Source: Enterococcus sp.
GTDB taxonomy: Bacteria > Bacillota > Bacilli > Lactobacillales > Enterococcaceae
Direction of reading: 5' to 3'
Length of the DNA: 38,610 bases
Assembly: GCF_022711995.1 (NCBI RefSeq)
Contig: NZ_JALAHI010000105.1
Location: 1-38,610 of the forward strand
Shown here piece by piece: positions 32,444 through 38,610 of this stretch; position 1 is the stretch's first letter, and every line of letters begins with the position of its first letter. The notes under the pieces are model-generated. The model was not told where the DNA came from and ran no database searches. It worked only from the letters and a program-made list of their open reading frames with translations. The translations under genes and the position numbers were made by a program.

Positions 32444-35251
32444 TTAACTGCAATAGAGCAATTCATAGATATATTTGATTTCAAGGGGAGAAAATTGGAT
32501 ATTGTATGACACTTCCAATGAACGGAAAGCCATTTTTATGACAGATGCCTCATCTGGAATATCTTTATAAGACAGATTATATTCCGCTGTATTGTACTCA
32601 TTATTAATTACTAAACGCTCTACAGTACAACAAGTATGAATCAAAAAGCGTAACATCGTTTTTTCATCACTATCAATCTTCAATTGTCGGCAGAGGTCAT
32701 CATACACTTGACTTACTTCAATGGACAAACGTTGCGGGTTAAGAACTGTGATATGATTGATAATTGCCTTTAATGTTAAGCCATGCACATATCGTTTAGC
32801 AATTTTTTCTTTTAAGATTCGATTTTTTTCGTCTGACATATCGTAGCCAAATACAAGTAACAATCTCTCTACGCCTTTTTCAGAGAATAATTCTTCTAAG
32901 GGAATGAACGGAACATCAGGTATCTCCGTTTGAAAGGTTCCAACGATCCCAACTAATTTTTCATCCCCTTGTATGTGTCGGTGAATACGATCAATATCTT
33001 GAACCTCACTATTGTCTAAGGTAAGAATCCGAATATTTTCTAATACTTCTTCTTGAAAGACATCAACGATCAACTTCTCGATTTTTAAGGCGGTTCCTAA
33101 ACCAGTCATACACGAAATGATCAGCACCTTAGAATCAAAGAAATGTCCTTGTTTGCAAAGAGAGGATAGGTGTCCTTTTTCATTCAACACGGGAAGTAAG
33201 TAATCAAATTCGGTTGATTCATAAATGACTTCTCTAGAAACTTCCAATAATGTTAAAAGGTTGATATTTTTAATCAGCAACACTTCAATTCCGAATTCTT
33301 CACTGATCAAATTCCCAAAGTAAACTAAAGAACCGATATCCACAAGCAATAGTAAGCGTTTATACTTGTTCACACGGATGATGCTTTTCACCTTTTCCAA
33401 AGTTTCTTCAACGGTCTGATGGATCGGCATATTGACTGCCTTTAAAAGATTGCTGGAAAACAAAACATTAGCATATTCTGCCATACTAGTAGCGGTCGTC
33501 GATCCATGGGCAACTACGATCACGCCACAATCATCATTCCGTCGATATTGGCTGTCGGCTTGTTTCAGCTTTCTTAGCAATAGTCCAAAATAAGTTATCT
33601 CCGTTTTAGGTAATTGAACAGAGAACAGTTCAGATACTTTTTCAACGATACGTTGAGAGATGTCATAATTTTCAAGTCGTCCAAGCATTAATTGACTAGA
33701 ATACAAATAAAAATCATCATTTGGAATATCCATAAAAAGCAAAGTTGAGTAAATGTGATTGGCTAGTACATCAATTAAATTTTTAGGGAGCGTGAGACCG
33801 GTTAACTCCTGAATAAATGTCGTTACTTCAGCAATCTTTTTCTCAAAGCTTTCGTCGATTTTCCTCAGTGGTTGCGCCTTGTTCATTGGTTCAAACAAAC
33901 GCATATCAAATAGTTGATCGATTTTTTTCTGTAAAATCGCAGTTACTTCTTTTTGCGGAATATTGCTATTCTTTAAATTGGAAAACTCTTTAAGCAGGAA
34001 ATCATAAAAAGCATCATTGATTTTGTCTCTTGCAGTAAAATAGCGACTAACAGAGGAGCGGTTATTGGCTTTAATTTTGAGACTCTCACCAGCTAGTAAT
34101 TCTTTTAAGGCAATCTGGTCCTTGGCGTCTTTTTCAAAAGGTTCTTCATTCAATAGGAGGGATGAATCGATCACTAATTCACTTGCTTGTTTCTCGAGCT
34201 GTTTCAAATAACCCTGCGCGCAAATAAATTGAATTTCTGATTTCATTTCACCAATATTTCCTTGGTATTTTTTAAATACCAATTGTTCAATGACCTGATA
34301 GTTAATCGTAATATCTTTTTTTATTTTATGACTTTCATTTTGAAAGAAATTAACAACTAGCTCAATTTTTTCTTGAATAGGACGTTCCTTGATTGTTGGT
34401 AATATTAACGCTACTGGTATACGACGAAGAAAAGTTTTCAAAAACGTTTGCGAAAAATCTTCGGTAGTCGCAAAAATAAAGCGAACGTTCACCGTTCTTT
34501 TCGTATTTGCCTCACCCATTCTAGAAAAGTAACCTTTATCTAATAAAGTAAACAGCTTTTCCTGTCCTTCATTGGATAGACGATGAACTTCGTCTAGAAA
34601 TAAAAAGCCTTGGTCGGCATGTTCAATTAGGCCCGCCTTATCCTCGATTGCCCCCGTAAAGCTCCCTTTTTGATAGCCAAAAAGATGAGAAGTCAACAAT
34701 TCTGGGTTATTGTAATACTCTGAGCAATTAAAATAAACAAACGGCGTTTTTCGATTCGTAAATTTTTCATAATACTTGTGCAGCGATTCAGCCAGCAATG
34801 TCTTTCCGACACCCGATTCCCCGCCAAGTAAGATATTCAATCCATAGGGCGGATACAGTACCGCTGCTTTTAGCTTTTCGATTTGATCTTTTAAACTACC
34901 TTTATATCCGATGATCTCTGAGAAATCTTCTTCCATCACTGAATCAGCCAAATGTTGTTCTTCCATCACTTGCTCAAATTCAGCCAAAGTTTTAAATGTT
35001 AGTTGTTCTTTGAAAAAGTAACTTTTTTCATTTTCTAGTTCTATTTTACTAAAAAACAATACGGGACGACTTTTTATCCGAATTGCTTTTTTCATGTTCA
35101 ATAATTTATTTAAATCTTCACTTACAGCATTTCGCGCAAGCGCTAACAAATCACTGATCTCTTTGGCAGTGACTCCTGTTAACTCTCCTGTTGTTAATTG
35201 TTTCTTTGTTTGTTCCGCGAGAATCATTTCTATTTTTTCGATACGTTGCAT
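32444..35251 (-). CDS. dgaR: LevR-like sigma-54-dependent activator of the dga operon
   Basis: A 935-residue regulator. The order is an N-terminal DNA-binding region (about 1-60), then an AAA+ domain with Walker A GGESGVGKT (143-151), GSFTGA (196-201, the sigma-54 contact loop, S in place of the usual A) and Walker B FLFLDE (216-221). Next is a first PRD (about 460-570) and an EIIA-like domain starting VIVVAHGSTTATSMAEYAN. An EIIB-like part with IISCMTGLGTALKIEKLI and a C-terminal PRD complete it. Phosphorylation of such domains by the PTS tunes activity. It lies upstream of a perfect sigma-54 promoter and the full dga gene set, as in other bacteria. It has its own sigma-70 promoter. Confidence 0.93.
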   Translation of the reverse strand: MQRIEKIEMILAEQTKKQLTTGELTGVTAKEISDLLALARNAVSEDLNKLLNMKKAIRIKSRPVLFFSKIELENEKSYFFKEQLTFKTLAEFEQVMEEQHLADSVMEEDFSEIIGYKGSLKDQIEKLKAAVLYPPYGLNILLGGESGVGKTLLAESLHKYYEKFTNRKTPFVYFNCSEYYNNPELLTSHLFGYQKGSFTGAIEDKAGLIEHADQGFLFLDEVHRLSNEGQEKLFTLLDKGYFSRMGEANTKRTVNVRFIFATTEDFSQTFLKTFLRRIPVALILPTIKERPIQEKIELVVNFFQNESHKIKKDITINYQVIEQLVFKKYQGNIGEMKSEIQFICAQGYLKQLEKQASELVIDSSLLLNEEPFEKDAKDQIALKELLAGESLKIKANNRSSVSRYFTARDKINDAFYDFLLKEFSNLKNSNIPQKEVTAILQKKIDQLFDMRLFEPMNKAQPLRKIDESFEKKIAEVTTFIQELTGLTLPKNLIDVLANHIYSTLLFMDIPNDDFYLYSSQLMLGRLENYDISQRIVEKVSELFSVQLPKTEITYFGLLLRKLKQADSQYRRNDDCGVIVVAHGSTTATSMAEYANVLFSSNLLKAVNMPIHQTVEETLEKVKSIIRVNKYKRLLLLVDIGSLVYFGNLISEEFGIEVLLIKNINLLTLLEVSREVIYESTEFDYLLPVLNEKGHLSSLCKQGHFFDSKVLIISCMTGLGTALKIEKLIVDVFQEEVLENIRILTLDNSEVQDIDRIHRHIQGDEKLVGIVGTFQTEIPDVPFIPLEELFSEKGVERLLLVFGYDMSDEKNRILKEKIAKRYVHGLTLKAIINHITVLNPQRLSIEVSQVYDDLCRQLKIDSDEKTMLRFLIHTCCTVERLVINNEYNTAEYNLSYKDIPDEASVIKMAFRSLEVSYNIQFSPLEIKYIYELLYCS

Positions 35252-35281
35252 ACCGATTCACCTCTCTCACCTACTAAAGGT

Positions 35282-35309
35282 ATTATACTTGGGATTAATA
35301 GCGTGTCAA
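35282..35309 (-). promoter_or_regulatory. Promoter of dgaR
   Basis: TTGACA (35304-35309), a 16-base spacer and TATAAT (35282-35287) on the minus strand; both boxes are perfect. It is 31 bases before the start codon. Confidence 0.8.
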
Positions 35310-35463
35310 GTAGGCATAAGATTAGGCCAGCACTCCCCTTTCGGTACTTCCCAAAGAATCGATTTCTGTAGTAGGCAGATGCTTTATAACACGGATGGAC
35401 TCAATTATAAAAAAACAAATCTACTAATTTTTTTACTATTGTTGCGAAAATGTTGAATAAACC

Positions 35464-35489
35464 AAAAAAACCCGCTCACTTAGCGGGTT
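35464..35489 (-). terminator. Terminator of infC-rpmI-rplT
   Basis: AACCCGCT (35469-35476) and AGCGGGTT (35482-35489) form a hairpin followed by seven T on the minus strand, 25 bases after the rplT stop. A second small palindrome CGTTGTagAACAACG lies between them. Confidence 0.9.
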
Positions 35490-35513
35490 CGAGCGTTGTA
35501 GAACAACGTTAGA

Positions 35514-35873
35514 TTATTTGTTTAAAGCGTCTTTTGCTTGGTCAGCCAATGCAGTAAATGCTGTTGCATCGTTTACAGCCAAGTCAGCTAACATTTTGCG
35601 GTTGATGTCGATTTCAGCTAATTTCAAACCGTGCATCAATTTTGAGTAGCTTAAGCCATTCATACGAGCCGCTGCGTTGATACGAGCGATCCACAATTTG
35701 CGGAAGTCGCGTTTCTTTTGACGACGATCGCGGTATGCGTAGTTGTATGAATTCATTACTTGTTCTTTTGCTGTTTTAAATAAAGTGTGTTTAGAACCGT
35801 AGTAACCTTTTGCTAATTTTAGCACTTTTTTACGACGTTTACGAGTTACTGTTCCACCTTTAACACGTGCCAT
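35514..35873 (-). CDS. rplT: Ribosomal protein L20
   Basis: A 119-residue 23S rRNA-binding protein of the large subunit. It starts [35 protein letters not shown] and is rich in lysine and arginine, with [22 protein letters not shown] in the middle. Full length for the family. Last gene of the infC operon; AGGAGG is just before the start. In other bacteria L20 or IF-3 represses this operon through the leader. Confidence 0.98.
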   Translation of the reverse strand: MARVKGGTVTRKRRKKVLKLAKGYYGSKHTLFKTAKEQVMNSYNYAYRDRRQKKRDFRKLWIARINAAARMNGLSYSKLMHGLKLAEIDINRKMLADLAVNDATAFTALADQAKDALNK

Positions 35874-35935
35874 GTATAATTCCTCCTAATATGAAAATCG
35901 ATAGTTGTTTGAATTTGTAAAGCCTTGGGACGCAA

Positions 35936-36136
35936 TTATTTCATGCGTGCTAATTGTTGACGGATACGTTTGTAATCGCCAGCTGAAACCATAGAAGCTT
36001 TACGCAATTGACGACGTTGTTTTTTTGTTTTACCGTGGAAACGGTGGCTAGTAAATGCACGGAAGCGTTTCAATCCGCCGCCGCCAGTACGTTTTACGCG
36101 TTTTGCTAATCCGCGGTGTGTTTTTTGTTTTGGCAT
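35936..36136 (-). CDS. rpmI: Ribosomal protein L35
   Basis: A 66-residue large-subunit protein ([24 protein letters not shown]...). The frame is open six codons further, but the start at 36136 is the usual L35 beginning and has GGAGGAAATT in front. It lies between infC and rplT in the conserved order. Confidence 0.97.
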   Translation of the reverse strand: MPKQKTHRGLAKRVKRTGGGGLKRFRAFTSHRFHGKTKKQRRQLRKASMVSAGDYKRIRQQLARMK

Positions 36137-36196
36137 AACTAATTTCCTCCTCAAAATCTTTCGTTATCTGACTTTAAACTGAAACTCAGTGAGTCA

Positions 36197-36718
36197 TTAT
36201 TTATCATTTTTTGGCGATAATACTAAGAACATGCTGCGTCCATCCATTTTGGGTTTTTGTTCAACGGATGCTAAATCAGCTGTTTCTTCAGCCAAACGAT
36301 CCAACACTTTCTGACCAATCTCTTTATGGGTAATGGCACGGCCTTTGAAACGGATCGAAGCTTTTACTTTGTCCCCTTTTTCAAGGAATTTACGTGCATT
36401 ACGCAACTTTGTGTTGAAATCATTGACGTCAATCGTTGGACTTAAACGAACCTCTTTAATGTTGATTACTTTTTGTTTTTTACGAGCTTCACGGTCTTTC
36501 TTCTGTTGCTCAAAACGATATTTTCCGTAATCCATAATTCTTGCTACTGGTGGTTTTGCATTTGGTGCCACCAATACCACATCAAGGTTTGCTCGTTCTG
36601 CAATTTGCAATGCTTCAGCTTTACTCTTTACACCAAGTTGTTCGCCGTTTTGATCAATCAAACGCAATTCACGTGCACGAATGCCGTCGTTTACCATCAT
36701 ATCCTTTGCTATGGTCAT
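36197..36718 (-). CDS. infC: Translation initiation factor IF-3
   Basis: A 173-residue initiation factor that keeps ribosomal subunits apart and checks start-codon pairing. The N-domain ([33 protein letters not shown]) and the C-domain ([49 protein letters not shown]) are intact. It begins with ATG, not the rare AUU used in some species, with GGAGG six bases upstream. It is first in the operon behind a structured leader. Confidence 0.97.
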   Translation of the reverse strand: MTIAKDMMVNDGIRARELRLIDQNGEQLGVKSKAEALQIAERANLDVVLVAPNAKPPVARIMDYGKYRFEQQKKDREARKKQKVINIKEVRLSPTIDVNDFNTKLRNARKFLEKGDKVKASIRFKGRAITHKEIGQKVLDRLAEETADLASVEQKPKMDGRSMFLVLSPKNDK

Positions 36719-36773
36719 TCACCTCCGAGTTTTTTGAGAGAAAGAAAAGCTTGTCGATTCGAAATCAGACAAT

Positions 36774-36896
36774 AAAAAAACGAGTTCTTCACGAACCCGC
36801 ACGTACCCCATACAAAAATGTAGGAATCCTATTCTGCCCAGCGATACAGTCACTTAGGCGAGAAGCGGGTGCTTCTACTTTAATTTCTCAACTCTT
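36774..36896 (-). promoter_or_regulatory. Attenuator-like leader of the infC operon
   Basis: The minus-strand leader has an early hairpin (AGAAGC-acc-GCTTCT, about 36861-36876) and a terminator-like hairpin CGGGTTC-gtgaa-GAACTCG with seven T (36774-36799). The ACCCGC of the early part (36865-36870) is complementary to the GCGGGT at the start of the terminator (36795-36800), so an alternative antiterminator pairing is possible. Leaders controlled by L20 or IF-3 are known for this operon in Firmicutes; which type this is cannot be decided by eye. Confidence 0.7.
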
Positions 36897-36898
36897 AT

Positions 36899-36927
36899 AG
36901 TATACAAGTTTTTTGGCAGATTGTCAA
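36899..36927 (-). promoter_or_regulatory. Promoter of infC-rpmI-rplT
   Basis: TTGACA (36922-36927), a 17-base spacer and TATACT (36899-36904) on the minus strand. Confidence 0.85.
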
Positions 36928-37030
36928 TGATTTTCATGATTGTTTCAAAAAAAGGTTGTAGTAGAACTGGGGATCTACAGGAAATCTCGACTGTTTTCCG
37001 AAGAAGCTGTGTCTCATACACTGTTTGTCC

Positions 37031-37065
37031 CAAAAAAAGCTGTGACAAGACTGTCACAGCTTTTT
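37031..37065 (-). terminator. Terminator of the NADH oxidase gene
   Basis: AAAAAGCTGTGACA (37034-37047) and TGTCACAGCTTTTT (37052-37065) are exact complements around a four-base loop, just after the oxidase stop. The region 36928-37030 holds nothing else I can identify. Confidence 0.9.
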
Positions 37066-37074
37066 CAGCTACTT

Positions 37075-38409
37075 TTATTCAGCTTTCAATGCAGCCATCG
37101 TGATGTAGTTGTATGGTTGATTGAAGTGCGGCAAGAAGAAGATATCTAGGAGTTTCATCTTATCGATGGTTACACCTTCTTCAATCGCCAATGAGAACAT
37201 ATGGATGCCCATTGCGATTTCTGAAGTACGTGAAGCCATTTGGGCACCAACCACGCGACGTGATTCTGTTTCGTAAACGATCCGGATTTTTACAGTATCG
37301 TTTTCTTTCATGAAGCCAGGCTTCTGTGTATCTTCATAATCTGAATAGCTCACTTTCACGCCGTTGCGTTCCGCTGCTTCCACCGAAAGTCCAGTGGAAA
37401 CCATGTTGTAGCCAAAGATGGAGATACCATTTGATCCTTGGACCCCAGTTGATTCCAATGATGTACCGCCAATGTTATGGCCTGCTACGATCCCTGAGCG
37501 AACAGCATTGGTTGCTAAAGCGATATAGGTGGTTTGCTGCAATGCATTCGAGTAAACTGTTGCACAGTCTCCCACAGCGAAAACATCTGGATCACTTGTT
37601 TGTTGGTGACGGTCTACAAGGTACGCACCGTTCGTAAATAATTCTAAATGGTCTTTTCCTAATGTATTATTTGGTAAAAAGCCGATCGCATTGATTACAA
37701 GATCAACTGGGTACTCCCCGTTGTCCGTTACCACTGCTTCTACTTTGTCGGTTCCTTTGTATTCTCGAGCTAATTCGCCAAAATGCAACTCGATCCCATT
37801 CTCTGCTAAATTTTGATCCATGTCATCCGTGAACCATTTGTCATAGTAATTTGGCAATGAGCGATTGGCAGCGTCGAACAGGAGAACATTTTTGCCACGA
37901 CGTTTTGCTGCTTCTGCAATTTCAACACCGATGTAACCAGCACCGATGACTGCAACATTTTTCACGCCTTCTGCAGCTAATTCATGATCGACGGATTGCC
38001 CATCTTGGAATCGTTTCAAGAAATGGATGTTGGCTAAATCCCGTCCAGGTACGTTTGGTGATATTGGTACAGAACCTGTTGCCAAAATCAGCTTATCGTA
38101 AGTTTCTACTACCTCTTCACCCTCTTTTGTGACTGCATGAACCGTTTTATTTTCAAAATCGATATGGTCAACCGTTGTTTCCATATAGATTGTTGCTCCC
38201 TTTGCCTCGAAATCTTCCCGTTTTGTATAAAATAAGCCTTCGTAAGAATCGATTTGACGTCCAACCCACAATGCCGTCCCACAACCAAGGTAACTAAGGT
38301 TTGTATTCCGGTCGATCATTACTACTTCTTGATCTTGGTAATTGTCTAACAAGGTATTTGCAGCGGCAATTCCTGCATGGTTCGCACCAATAATCACTGT
38401 TTTTGTCAT
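37075..38409 (-). CDS. FAD-dependent NADH oxidase of the Cys-sulfenate/CoA-disulfide reductase family
   Basis: A 444-residue flavoprotein. N-terminal FAD-binding motif VIIGANHAGIAAANTL with conserved H11; redox cysteine C43 in NLSYLGCGTALWVG, the place of Cys42 in enterococcal NADH oxidase and peroxidase. The NADH-binding motif is GAGYIGVEIAEAAKRRG, FAD motif VFAVGDCATV, and the C-terminal dimer domain ends LPHFNQPYNYITMAALKAE. The enzyme probably reduces oxygen to water with NADH, regenerating NAD+. NADH peroxidase or CoA-disulfide reductase activity cannot be excluded by sequence reading alone. AGGAGG precedes the start. Transcribed alone. Confidence 0.88.
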   Translation of the reverse strand: MTKTVIIGANHAGIAAANTLLDNYQDQEVVMIDRNTNLSYLGCGTALWVGRQIDSYEGLFYTKREDFEAKGATIYMETTVDHIDFENKTVHAVTKEGEEVVETYDKLILATGSVPISPNVPGRDLANIHFLKRFQDGQSVDHELAAEGVKNVAVIGAGYIGVEIAEAAKRRGKNVLLFDAANRSLPNYYDKWFTDDMDQNLAENGIELHFGELAREYKGTDKVEAVVTDNGEYPVDLVINAIGFLPNNTLGKDHLELFTNGAYLVDRHQQTSDPDVFAVGDCATVYSNALQQTTYIALATNAVRSGIVAGHNIGGTSLESTGVQGSNGISIFGYNMVSTGLSVEAAERNGVKVSYSDYEDTQKPGFMKENDTVKIRIVYETESRRVVGAQMASRTSEIAMGIHMFSLAIEEGVTIDKMKLLDIFFLPHFNQPYNYITMAALKAE

Positions 38410-38440
38410 GGAAAAAATTCCTCCTTTTGTTTATGGTTTC

Positions 38441-38459
38441 ATTATAGCTACATTGTGAA
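38441..38459 (-). promoter_or_regulatory. Candidate -10 and Rex-like half site upstream of the NADH oxidase
   Basis: TATAAT at 38441-38446 on the minus strand. TTGTGAAA (plus strand, 38453-38460) directly behind it resembles half of the Rex consensus TTGTGAA-N4-TTCACAA, and another TTGTGAAATG lies at 38580-38589. Redox control by Rex would suit an NADH oxidase, but neither site has a good second half. Confidence 0.3.
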
Positions 38460-38610
38460 ATTAAAAACTATCAAGATTTTCGCAAACCGTTAAAAAAATG
38501 ACAGTTTTTACTGGTTCTTGCCAAATTATTCATCAATATTGTTGTTATTCTTTACCAACCGTTTAAAATATATTTAAAGTTTGTGAAATGAAACATATTT
38601 ATTTCGAGCA

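Noticed and set aside
35486-35512. gcgttgtagaa shared with the structured RNA at 23679-23689
   Set aside because: Eleven identical bases beside the rplT terminator, in a separate small palindrome. Too short to claim a related element without a genome search.

Overview
The window looks like chromosomal DNA of a low-GC Gram-positive coccus. Enterococcus is the best guess, and the E. casseliflavus/gallinarum group is possible; this rests on gene families and order, not on a database search. Supporting signs are strong AGGAGG-type ribosome binding sites, a hisS-aspS pair behind a T-box, the infC-rpmI-rplT operon, an Mga-type regulator, an ECF transporter with a Trep_Strep/MptD-like S component, and a complete Firmicutes-style dga operon driven by a LevR-like sigma-54 activator. 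Almost all genes are on the minus strand. Only an aldo/keto reductase, a thioesterase and a 56-residue small protein (5178-6887) are on the plus strand.

Layout. 1-252: two tandem copies of a 115-bp non-coding repeat. 253-1137: YitT-type membrane protein. 1282-5085: aspS and hisS with a T-box leader; three tandem 80-88 bp repeats lie between the T-box terminator and hisS. 5178-6887: the plus-strand genes. 6975-9764: response regulator, histidine kinase and PepSY lipoprotein. 9866-10036: a palindromic terminator element related to the repeats at 1-230. 10018-12759: ECF transporter (S, T and fused A-A subunits). 13057-15216: Mga-like regulator and a small unknown protein. 15217-16082: gene-poor.

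16083-26849 is a carbohydrate locus. It has a binding protein and two CUT1 permeases, then a GH35 beta-galactosidase, a heparinase II/III-type lyase, a GH88 unsaturated-uronyl hydrolase and a PhnP-like metallo-hydrolase. Upstream are a LacI regulator and a small YitT-type membrane protein. None of the enzymes has a signal peptide, so the likely route is import of an acidic, galactose-containing oligosaccharide followed by degradation inside the cell. Four matching operator-like sequences lie at the two promoters of the locus. Between the binding-protein and permease genes is an RNA segment with a closed multi-helix fold whose last strand can also pair with the permease ribosome binding site. 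This is the most unusual signal in the window.

27692-35251 is a dga operon: DgaR activator, four mannose-family PTS subunits, a PLP-dependent D-glucosaminate-6-phosphate ammonia lyase and a KDGP aldolase, with a consensus sigma-54 promoter before the IIA gene. Its aldolase makes pyruvate and glyceraldehyde-3-phosphate from KDPG, which is also the usual end-point of unsaturated uronate breakdown, so the two neighbouring sugar systems may meet there. 35514-36927 is infC-rpmI-rplT with an attenuator-like leader. 37075-38409 is a Cys-based flavin NADH oxidase-type enzyme.
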